From: Ettlia oleoabundans
Lineage: Eukaryota > Chlorophyta > Chlorophyceae > Chlamydomonadales
DNA length: 36,383 bases
Assembly (NCBI GenBank): GCA_019693395.1
Contig: JAAMXP010002606.1
Location: forward strand, 1 to 36,383
Direction of reading: 5' to 3'
Position numbers and translations under genes: made by a program. This document shows, piece after piece, positions 21,401 to 32,200 of the stretch (the first letter of the stretch is position 1; every line of letters begins with the position of its first letter). The notes beneath the pieces are model-generated. The model was not told the DNA's origin. It made no database searches and saw nothing but the letters and a program-made list of their open reading frames with translations.

Positions 21401-24400
21401 ATGATACTGCCGTGCTGAGAGTTGTAGCACGGTTGCACTCGCAATGTTGGCTGCCATGCGATCTGCAACAGAGTATTATCTGGATTTGGTACTTGTTTGC
21501 AGGTCAAGAGCTTCCGCCCCACAGTGCGCGAACTGTTTGAGCCATTGGTGGCGGCAGTGCTGGGGCTTGATGACACCGCAGCAGCACATGTCGCCATTGC
21601 GGCTTCCTCAATTAGTAAGCAGCAAGGAGAGGAGGGAGAGGAGCAGCAACAGCAGGAGGAAGAGGAGGAGGAGGAGGTGCAGGAGCTGAAGCAGGCGTTG
21701 ATGGGCATCTATGAGTTCCCAGACAGGCAGCCAGGCAAGTCCTGCCCTGCCCTTTCTTGCGTTGGCCGGCGCTGCTTCGCATCTGACCTGTCCCGATCCC
21801 CTGCTGTCTCGCTGCGCAAGCGACTGGGGTTTGCTGCTGCCTGCTGCGGATTCCATGGTATCTCTTGGCAAGACAAGCTTCACGGGTGAACAGCGTTACC
21901 ACAGCAGCACAATTGCCTGCAGGCTTGCTGCTGTGCCAACCTATTGCGGTACGCTGATCGCAGGGCTGTACAACTATTGCAAGGCGCTGGAGGCCCTGGA
22001 GACTGGCCTGCTGGGTGGCTTCTACTACCGCCACTACTGCCTGGCTACCAACGTGATTGGGAGCGAGGCGCGCGGCACCATGAAGCGAGCCGTGGCGGCG
22101 CTCAAGGCGGGATACGAAGTGCCCATCTTCCCAATACTGGATCGCTGCCGGTGGGCTGGACAGTGTATGCCATTGTGGCAAGGCATGTTCAAAGGGCGAT
22201 GGACATACCCCGAGCGATTTGGTGGATGTGAGACGTACATTCACCGTAGCAATCACAGCATCCCTCAGTCAACCTGGTCCCACACCCGCATGCCTGCCCG
22301 TCCTGCCCAAGCACAGGGTTGCGCTGGGGGTGCGAATTGATGCCGAGGTGGCCCACAATAAGGGGCGCATCATGGACCAGATCATCAGTAACTACCAGCA
22401 GAAGCAGGCCATCAAACAAACCCATGGTGGAATGGGCAGCACGCGACGCAGCAGCGATGGGTGCCCATTTGGGCATACCACCAGCCCCATACCTGCTGCA
22501 TCAACCCAATCTGAAGCTCTCTTGGAGCCGAGGCCTGCACCACCAGCTGCTGGTTCTCCCCTGACCCCATCAACTGACACGTTTGAGGCTGCACGCCGGC
22601 AGCTGTACAGCTGGGACCAGGTGCCGCCCGCCTTCCGCCACATGGTGGCTAAGGAGCTGGCACAGCAGGTGGCACAGCTGGGCCTGCGGCCTCGCCCTTC
22701 ATCCGGTAGTGCTGACAGTGGCGGTGGTGGCAGCAACCCCAGCGCTGCCAAGCCTCTTTCATTCCTGGACCACGCCTGGGGCCAGCTGGCGCCACTAGCT
22801 CAGGTGAGCTGCTTGTAGGGCCAGTTTTCCTTCCGGTCACCAAGCCAGTGGTGTTTTTCACCGCATTTCGCCCGCTCTATCATGCACATAGTCTGCCACT
22901 GTGCTGTCACAGTCGTGGTATTGTACTTAGCTTAGCTGTCATCATGCCGCTCTGCGCCCATTGCAGTACCGTGCGTGGCGCGAGGCAGCGGCGCTGTATG
23001 AGCTGGGCAACCCCACCTGGGACGCAATGTTTGGACGGGTCATGCCGCAGGCAAGTGTGTTCGTTTTCAATAAAACCTTCGGAGGGAAATGACGACAATC
23101 AGCAACATTTCCTTGGAGTCCTTGCAGCTCCTCATGGAGTTAGCTGACGGAGGACTACTTCATTTCTGCCCCGCACATCCTGCCTCCAGGCTGCGGCGCA
23201 CATCCGCACGCTATTGGGCCTCCCCGCCGATGGCACAGTCTGCAGCGTGCAGTTTGGCAGCAACAGCCACGAGCTTGTGTGCCGCCTTCTGTCGGTCTTC
23301 CTGGACCGCAGCAGCAGCAAGGACAGCAGCAGGTGTGTAGGGCCAGATGCTCCACCCATGCGGCTGTTGACCAGCGATACAGAGTTTTATAGCGTCACCC
23401 GCCAGCTAAACCGTTTCGCAGGTGCGCCTGTTGGTTGGTAACTCCCCAGTAAGGGCTGAAGTAGTGCTGCTGCCATATTTGTTTAATTAAAGGGCCTGAT
23501 ACTCCACAGTTTTGCACCGCTCAAATTGCTTGAACAGTGTTCCCTGCACCATTCAGGGTGCTTGAACAGTGTTCCCTGACGTGTTGCTGCTTTTGGTTCA
23601 CAAGCACTCCTCTTAAAGGCTTGAGTTTGTCTTTGCAGGTGCGGGCCTAGCGACGGTGGATGTCGTGCCAGCTGAGCCAGCAGCAACCTTCCCCGACCGC
23701 TGCTGTGCTGCAGTAGAGGCGGCAGCTGCTGCAGGCCAGCAATACAATGTTGTGTACGTGTCACAGATCACTTACCTGACACAGCAGTGCCTGGTGCCCA
23801 ACATTCCAGCACTGGTGCGCGGCCTGCGTGCTGCAGCCGGAGCGGCAGTGGCTGACAGCGGGACGGGGCAGCAGGTTTCCGAGCCGCTGATTGTCATTGA
23901 TGGTTACCATGGCTTCTGCGCGGTGCCCACCGACTTGAGCGAGGTTGCTGGCGACTGCTGCTATGTGGCAGGCATGCTCAAGCATGCAGGCAAGCTTATT
24001 ATCGCGGCTGCCCGCCACAGTAGTGCGTGATTACCTGGCATATGCTATGCACTTGTGAGCTGCGACCACCAGTGCAACCTGTACGCCAGTTGGGTGGTTT
24101 GTGTTAACAATGTCAGTCGCACATGATGTGGTGCTTGTGTGTGCAGGCTGCGGTGCCAACTGTGCCTTCATCACTCTGCCCACTCGGCTGGATGTCAAGC
24201 CGGTGCTGACGGGCTGGCTGGCAGATCCCTCCGTTCTGGCGCCAGGCAGCAGCGGCATCCAGTTTGGGTCAGAGGTAGGCACTGCTGGTCATTGGCCCCC
24301 TATTGTTGCCTGGTTTGGGAGTATCCGCGCACAAACTTGCTGCCGGGTCTCCCCCACAAAATTTCCAGGCTGGGTTGCAGCCTAGCTTTCCTTGGTTGTC

Positions 24401-25180
24401 GAGACAAATATGGAAGCTTATTGACTATGCCACTGTTTGAGGTGCAGGTTGGTTTCTGTGCTGAGCTGGCACTGCAGGGCGGCACTCCATCCTACCTGCT
24501 GCCACTCCTCACTTTCAACCACCTTATGAAAGTATGCTGCTGCGCCTGCCTAGTACTGCTGTCCCTCTCCTACCGTTGTGTGTTTTGTTAAGCCAGGATC
24601 CGTTGCTTATGTTGTCCACGTGTAACAGCTTACACAAGCTTGCTTGCCCCCGCTCCTTGCTTGCTCGCCTGTCAACTAGCTGCAGCTGTGGCAAGAGGTA
24701 CAATGCGGACCCATCACCGTGGCGGGCCTGCACAGCCACGTGATGCAGTTGCACAGCAGATTCCTTGAGCGCCTGGATGCGGCTGGGCATCCGGCTATCA
24801 GCACCCGCAACCTGCTATCCTGCTATCCACAGGTGCCTGTCCTTAGCTGCTCATCGCAACTTGTAGACAGCACAAGCTGTGATAGAGGCTGAGCTTTGTG
24901 ACGGGAAATACAACATGGTAACATTGTTCTGCCTGTCCTGCTCCTTACTTCACCCCTATTTGCTGTGCAGGACCCTGCTTGTCGCTCCCACACCCTAGTG
25001 TTTGCCCAGCCCGATGCTTTGGCCGCCAAGACGGTGGTGGACGCGCTGGCGGAACAGGGGATGCAGGTGGACTGCCGCAAGTCATATGTGCGCATTGGGT
25101 TTGGGGCCAACCACAGCCTTGCTGACGTGGATGTCTTGCTTGCAGCGCTTGGTGCGTTAGCTGCGGCTGCCAGCAGCTGA
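18420..25180 (+). CDS. Fusion: tryptophan-2,3-dioxygenase-like haem domain + kynureninase-like PLP domain
   Basis: 21 exons: 18420-18497, 18673-18807, 18980-19095, 19232-19286, 19575-19679, 19893-20108, 20185-20298, 20468-20494, 20625-20685, 20911-21044, 21224-21343, 21503-21734, 21964-22150, 22317-22803, 22967-23050, 23190-23421, 23639-23989, 24147-24274, 24448-24531, 24680-24832 and 24971-25180. All phases join, giving ~1102 residues. Residues ~300-530 follow the TDO superfamily: FFFRTIHLGTDCWAF (His312 at the TDO distal-His position), a MNLRDYLLLK segment, SGEGSVQVKSFR, and GGFYYRHYCLATNVIGS (His488 at the haem-ligand position). The TDO GTGGSSG motif is missing. Residues ~690-1102 are an aminotransferase-V/kynureninase-like fold: PLIVIDGYHGFCAVPTDL (Asp882, His885) and YVAGMLKHAGCGANCAF (Lys909, candidate Schiff-base lysine). 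Residues 1-300 are mostly helical and unassigned. Three introns use GC donors. The start, MTGGCPFG, is inferred. Reaction and substrate are unproven. Confidence 0.8.
20390..20422 (+). repeat. Short tandem repeat, ~11-bp unit (GTTACCACATG)
   Basis: Three imperfect copies of an 11-base unit lie head to tail in the seventh intron of the dioxygenase-kynureninase gene. Confidence 0.7.
23527..23578 (+). repeat. Direct repeat, 20-bp copies 32 bp apart
   Basis: TGCTTGAACAGTGTTCCCTG occurs exactly twice, at 23527-23546 and 23559-23578, inside the intron between exons 16 and 17 of the dioxygenase-kynureninase gene. Confidence 0.9.
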
Positions 25181-26200
25181 CCTTGCTGCTAGATAGGGAG
25201 GCCGGCTGCCATGTGTGTTTTGCTACAGTGTGCATAGGCAGGTCGCTTTGTCCACCAGAAAAGACGTGTACATAAGCTGCGTTTGTTGTAGAGTACTAAG
25301 CAACGTGTAGATAAAATCCCCCATCCCACCCTTCCTCTTACCATTGCAATTCATGTCTCCTTTGATCACAAGCTGTCAATTCCTTTGCGCATCCATGAAT
25401 AACAAATGCTTGGACCTGATCTTCTAACGTGATCAGACAATATGTCTTACCCATGTTTGGCATTCAACATGCCACTGAATAGCGTGCGACGACCTTGGCT
25501 GACCGTCCAACTGCACCGATTGTTTGTATATGGCATCAGACCAATGCACTTCTGTGCCGCTAATGTTTGCATGTCTGCGTGTCTTCACGTCGCTATGTAT
25601 AGTTTTTTGCTGTAAGTGGTGGATAACATTGGGTGGAAAGAGCTCAAGATGGAAGGCAAACAGGCCCTAGGACAGCAGGCAGGGATGCAAGGCGGAGGTG
25701 GGGCAGCAACCAGCCGGTCCCGTCATTGAAGACATAGGCATCCAAGGTACACCGGGCACCTTCATTTAGCAGGTTGACCAAAAGACAGGCCTGACAAACA
25801 GCCAGCTTCGCAGAAGGCTGGCGGAAGAGAACAGGGAAGTGTGGTGGTTATGCCGCTGAAGCCAGTCTTGGCAGGGCACTTCCTCTAAAGCACGATCCAC
25901 GGCTGCGAGAAAGGTTTCGAGCTTGATTTCATATTTTGCGAGAGCGGTGCATTGCGCCCCAGGATGACAGTACACCCGCCCCAGTGTGTTTCCGGCGGTT
26001 AAGCGCTGCAATCATCCTGCCTGATAGGAAGTTATACAGAAAGGTGCCCAAAGCGCCTGGGCACTGCGAGGGTGCGGCCGCTCCGGCAGGGGAGCAGACA
26101 CCCTCTTGTTGTGCTTTTGGCCACTTTAGATCAGCCTTAGAGACCAATTCATCGCAATTGTTGACAACCTGGCTCTATCGTCACTCGTGGGCCGGTCAAA
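25181..26200. other. Tandem intergenic region: 3' UTR of fusion gene and promoter of ABCB gene
   Basis: This is 1,020 bases between the stop codon of the fusion gene and the ATG of the transporter. The first part is AT-richer and carries TGTAA at 25611-25615. The rest should hold the transporter promoter and 5' leader. Open frames at 25766-26147 (minus) and 25936-26316 (plus) have no recognisable protein character and I do not call them genes. Confidence 0.5.
25611..25615 (+). promoter_or_regulatory. TGTAA polyadenylation signal, dioxygenase-kynureninase gene
   Basis: This is the first TGTAA seen after the stop codon of the fusion gene, 430 bases downstream, after a T-rich run. Confidence 0.6.
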
Positions 26201-29200
26201 ATGGCATCGCCACCGACACCCGCGCCTCTCTCCTACGGGAGCCTTTTCCGCTACGCCACTCCAAAGGAGCGTGGGATCATCGCGCTGGGCTGCCTGGCGT
26301 CCGCCGTGACAGGTAAGCGCCCCATCTCAGACACCATGACCAGCTAGCGGTGCGCTGCCGCCTGTGCTTCCCCGCCAGTTCCCTCTTGTGAAAATAGCCG
26401 AACCAAGCGTTGTAAAATAATATAGGTAGGCCTGCGCCACCTGCCCATGCCCCTGCAGGAGCGGCGACCCCAGTGTTTGCACTCATGTTTGGCCACCTGC
26501 TGAATTCCTTTTTTGCAACCGACCTTCAGAGTGAAATTAGAAAGTTCTCCTTTATCATTTTGGGGGTCGCAGGCGCTGCCTTTTTGTCAGGTGACTCCTA
26601 CGGTATTTTAGTTTGGTATGCATAGCGCAACCCTGCATAACAAATGTCCTGCTGGACCACAAATAGCGACAGATGCTGATGTGGCTGCCCGTCGGCAAAG
26701 GCACGCCTTATTGGTTGGCAGGATATTTTTGAATTTTAGGCTCCTATTGTAGGTGTAAGTAACTGGAGATGGCCTGATTGCTGCTGCTGCTCGATTTCAC
26801 CTTCGCAGGCACACTGCAATTTGCGTGTCTGATGTGGGCTGGTGCGCAGCAGGCGAACCGCGTTCGCCACCTATACCTCTCCTCCCTGCTGTCCCAGGTG
26901 CACCCAATTGCCTGCTGGCTGCCGTCCACTTCCCGCCATACGTTTGCTCTATAGACGCTTCGATGTTTTCATTTTTGCTGACCACCTTCCGTGCATTTCT
27001 CCTTGAGTAGCGGTGGCCTTATTTGATTGCGCCTGCTCATTCTCCGCCCTTCCCACCCAGCCCAATTTCAACCCCTCAGGGGCCCACTCCTTCTACACAC
27101 CCCTTTTCTGGGTGCAGGACATGGCCTTCTTTGACACCGCCATCTCCAACTCCGACCTGCTGCATGGGCTGCGGGAGGAGACGCTGACGTATCAGGAGGC
27201 GGTGTCGGACAAGCTGGGCAGCTTCCTGCAGGGAGTGGCGTGCTTCGTGGGAGCCATGGTGGGTGGGCCCGCTGTTACGGCCTGCTACGTCTCATGTCTG
27301 TAGAACTGGTTACAATTTGGCCGACCAACAAGCACACACTGATTGATGGTGCTCATGCCGCAGACGTCAGCTTACAAGCCGTGTGCTACTGTGCCTTGCG
27401 TTGCTTCTTGCAGGTTGTATCTTTCATACGGAGCTGGGACCTGAGCCTGGTAAGACCCACGCCAGGAACAGTTTTACTGCTTGCAGGCAGTTGGCCATCA
27501 TGCTTATTGGCATCAGCTGCCAGCAATATTCCAGTGCAGCGACGCTGTTGCCTTGACCGCTGTGGCTGTTGCCCTGTGTGCGTTTGTAGGTGGTCCTGGC
27601 TGCCATTCCAGCCCTGGTCATTGTGGGCGCCATCTGCGGCATCTTCACAGCCAAGCTGCAGGTCAGAGTGCCATGCGCCCAAACCGAGCGACCTGCTTTT
27701 TGTGCCGTCACTATCCAGCTTATACGTACACCTGTGGCACTTCTTGCTTTGTTCGTGTGAGCCACATCATTGAGCCCTCTCCCTGTCCCCCAATCCTTGC
27801 AGGTCAAGGCTAGCAGATCTTATAGCCGTGCAGGAGGCATTGCGGGTGAGGCTGTTGCCAACTACCGCACCCTTGCTGCCTACAGCCAGGAGGAGGCCAC
27901 AGTGAAGACCTACGCCTCGGCACTGGCAGCACCCACCAAGGTAGGGGGTCTTTGAAAGCAGTCTATAGACCCTGGTGTAGTTGGCTCAAACAGGCTGAAC
28001 CAGCTAAGGGCAGGTGATCAAACCCTTACTGGTCTAATCTGCCATCGAAACTGCCCGACAATCCCATGATGTGCAGCTGGGTGAGTGGCAGGGCGTGCTG
28101 GCGGGCTTCACCCTTGGCGCCACCCACCTCACCTTCTTTGCAGCATATGCGCTGGCAGTCTGGTACGGAAGCCGGCAGGTTGCCGATCGCAAGATCGATG
28201 GCGGCGAGGTGTGTCCCTAGCTGCTGTCTATGGCTGGGGAATTGCCCTTTACTCTGGTAACCCTCCTTGCAGGTTTGAGTGCAGTTTGAAATCGACAAAT
28301 GGCCGATATGTAGGTGTGGACCATCATCCTGTCCTGCGTGCTGGGAGGCTTCGCGCTGGGCGGGGTGAGGCCAACGTAGCACTTGGCACCGCCTGGTGCA
28401 GCAAGGCATGCAGACTGGGTGTCATATGACCAGCACCTCCTTGCAGCATTGTCATCTTGCAGCATGTGCCACTGTTAGTTACAGTGAGGCAGCTAACACC
28501 AAGCCCTCACAACTGGGTTGGGTTGCCATGGGCCCACGCTGCTCTAAGTTCTCCTTGTCTTGCAGGCAATGCCTCACTTGGCTGTGTTCCAGCAGGGCTG
28601 CGTGGCAGCTGCCAACCTGTTTGCCGTCATCGAGCGCAAATCTGCTCAGGGTCCCAATGAGCGCATCGCCAACACCCCCGCCATCAGCCGTAGGGGCAAT
28701 GTCGTGGTGCCCAAGAACAGCATTGCTTACACGGCAGAGGACGGCCAGCTGGTGCCGGCTGATGTCAGCTGTCGGGGCGACTTGGAGCTGGCCAGCGTCA
28801 CCTTTGCCTACCCTGCACGGCCGGAGCGTCCCGTGCTCCAGGACCTTAACCTCGTCTTCCCTGCAGGTAGCAAGCCCGCAGGATGTCACCCAGCTCACTG
28901 TTTGTGGGTGGGAGCGGGCGCCCCATGGTTGCCTGAGCGTTCACAGCACCATACCTTCTATTCACCGGGTCGAACAGGTTTCTTCGTATGAAAGGGCACA
29001 TGCCCTACCAGAAAACGTGCCAGCTCCAGTTTGGTGTCCCTCTGTGCACCTACCTCTGCAGGCAAGACGAGCGCCCTTGTGGGCGAGAGCGGCAGCGGCA
29101 AGTCCACCATCATCCAGCTGCTGCTGCGCCTCTACGACCCCTCTGCCGGCGCTTTGCTGCTTGATGGGCGTAATGTGCGCACCCTGTCCCTCAAATGGCT

Positions 29201-32200
29201 GCGTGCACAGGTCCGCAGTGCTACTTGCCCATGGCATACACTACACCAGCACTTTCCGCAAGTCTAGACCTGCTGAGCCCAACACGTGCTCATGCATCTG
29301 CCCAGCACCCCAAGCAAAGTCCCCACTGCCCTCGCCTCCCTGCCTCCCTGCCCAGGCTGCCTGCCTCCCAGCAAGTTTTTCTTGTGAATTCTAGCCTTTA
29401 GCCTCTTGTTCGTCCGCGCTGCCTCCCTGCAGTATGGTCTTGTGAGCCAGAACCCCACCCTCTTCGCCTCCTCCATCTTTGACAACATTGCGCTGGACAG
29501 CGGAGCCAGCATGGAGCAGGTGATGGCGGCATCCATGGCGGCAAACGCACACGGGTTCATCTCCAAGCTGCCCAACGGGTAGGGGCGCACATGCATGCAA
29601 CTGCGACAGATTGATGCTGCGGCCATCTCGATGCAAGTAATGAGCTGGACCCCGACTTGCACTGCATGCACAGTTGTTTCTGAGACTGCTACTGAAACAG
29701 CAATCAAACTTGTTCATCATGCTTGGGGTTTGGATAAACCCGTGCGTGCGCTTGCAATGACACAGGTATGACACTGTTGTTGGCGAGAAGGGAAGCAACC
29801 TGAGTGGCGGCCAGAAGCAGCGTATCGCTATTGCCCGTGCTATCCTGAGGAACCCGCAGGTGAGGCACCAGAGGGGTCGTCGTCAAGAACAGGTGTATCC
29901 TGATTCATCCGCCATTAGCGGCAGCCTTCACCTGGAAAACATCATGTGGGAGCTTGTCTGAGGCCGTACCAACACGGCAACAAGGTTGCCAGTTTCCTTG
30001 GGTCCCAACCTTGACACCCCACCTGTACTGTGTTGCATTCTTTGTGCCGCCAGGTGCTGCTTCTGGATGAGGCCACCTCCGCCCTGGACAGCAGCTGCGA
30101 GAAGGCGGTGCAGGCGGCCCTGGAGGCGCTCATCCCGGGGCGCACATGTATCACCGTCACCCACCGGCTGTCCACCGTGGCCGCTGCTGACGCCATCCAC
30201 GTGATGAAAAACGGGGTGGTGGTGGAGTCTGGCACCCACAGGGAGTTGCTGGAGCTGGGGGGCTATTATGCCACACTGGCGTCCAAGCAGGCTATGAGGC
30301 TGGAGGAGGAGGCAGAGGAGGGCAATGGCGACGGCGATGTGACGGTGAAGGTGGCTGCAGGTGGCGGCAGGAAGGGCGGTGTGCGTCAGTTGAGGGACTC
30401 CATCATGCGCCGAGGCTCGGTGCGCCTCTCAGTCATCCCTCAGGCAAGAAACTGGAGGTGGAAAACATAAAGCAGCGGTGCAGCCCAGATGGTTTTTGGC
30501 TGCCAGCAGCTGAGTGTGCCGTGCCCTTGCTTCCCGCACCTGCCAAGAAAACCTGCAGTGTTGCTTGCATCCTGCTTGCCTGCAATAGGCCACGCCTGCC
30601 TACATGCCTAGGTGCCAGCCTGCTGCGCCTTCTGCACAACGTGTGCCCTGCAGGCGCTTAAGGAGAAGCTGTCTGCCAACAAGGAGAAGCAGGACAACGA
30701 GCCGCCTCCAGTCACCTTCAAGCGCCTGGCCGTCATGAACATGCCGGAATGGCACTATTGGGTTGTTGGCCTCATCTGCGCCTCGGCTGCCGGCCTGCAG
30801 GTATGATGCTTTGCTTTACGCCTCGCAGCCTATGCAGATAGACGGTGCAAGCAGACTCTGCAAAATGTTGCCTGCCTGACTCGCTGCTTGTGTCCGTCAA
30901 CTGCTGCCCTGTTGTGCTGCCGCAGATGCCTGGCTTCTCCCTGGCGCTGTCCGAGGTGCTGGCTGGGCTGTACCTGCCGGACCCCGCTGATGTCAGGCAA
31001 GCACAGCAGATACCCAGCCCCCACAACATTGCGCCTTGGCCCCCTTGTCTCACTTTGTCCCTGTTGTTGGTGCCAGGAGCGTGGCCTCATTATACATTCC
31101 ATGTATCATACAAACGGATCACCCACACGGTTTTGTGGAGCGCTGCCAGCACTCACAACGCTTACTAGCATGAAATCGGTTTACTAGCCGCCTGATGCAG
31201 GTCTGAGGGCTCCAAGTGGGCGCTGGTGTTTCTGGGAGTGGGTGTGGGTGCGCTGGTGGCAGAGACCATCGCGGTGGGTGTCAGCTGGGGGACATGAGGC
31301 AGTTGTGCCTGCTGCAAACGCTGCCCATCGATTGGCTGGGTGTTGATGGATTTCTTGGCGCGGTAACTATGACGCATTGAGCAGAGACGACGCCTACTTG
31401 CAAACGTTACGTTGTTTGCTGCCAACCTTGCCAGCCTTCAGCCTACCTGTATGCATGCCCCTGTGTCCTGCAGGGCTGGTGCTTTGGAGTGATGGGCCAG
31501 CGTCTCGCCACCCGCCTGCGCGTGCTGATGCTTAAATCCCTGATGCGCCAGGACGCCGCTTTCTTTGACCGCCCTGAGAACGCCAGCAGCATGCTGATGA
31601 GCACGCTGGCGGGTGATGCAACCAGCGTGCGTGGAGCGGTGGGAGATCGCCTGGGTGTGCTGCTCACAGTCATGTCCTGCATCATCGCCTCCTACGCCAT
31701 CGCTTTCTACAGCAGGTAAGAGCGGTCACGCCACTCCACGCCAACGCTTGTTTATGTGGGTGTGTTAGTACGAGTTTCTTTAGCTGTGTTGTGATTCTGT
31801 TGGAACAGAATTGGAAGCCTCGGAAGCGAAGCATGCCGTTGTATGGTCACAAGCAGTATTGCGTAACTCAAAGGACAAAAAGACCAAATGAATTGTGTTC
31901 CCCTTTTTTTACGGATTTGGTTTTAGTGTTGACAAGGAAACTTCCATCACCCAAAGCGTTCCAATTGTTTTGGAAGTTTTTTTTCTTTTTTTTGTTTTGA
32001 TGCTCTGGTGCCCGCTGGCCTTCCTTGTCCTGAAATAGTCGCTTTCTATGCAATCTACCACAGTGTTCGTGCTCTTTCGCCTTGACCTCCCCTGACTGTG
32101 CCTGTGACCACACGCGCCTGCCCGTGCAGTTGGGCGGTCACCCTGGTGATTACCGCCACCCTGCCACTGCTGGTCATCTCCAACGGCGTGCTCGCCAAGC

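Noticed and set aside
22150..23190. Splitting the dioxygenase and kynureninase parts into two adjacent genes
   Set aside because: Exons 13-16 join in phase without a stop, no TGTAA signal was seen between them, and no gap is large enough for a promoter and 5' leader.
25766..26316. Possible small genes upstream of the ABCB transporter
   Set aside because: The frames overlap on opposite strands, have no recognisable motifs, and one runs into the transporter's first exon out of frame.
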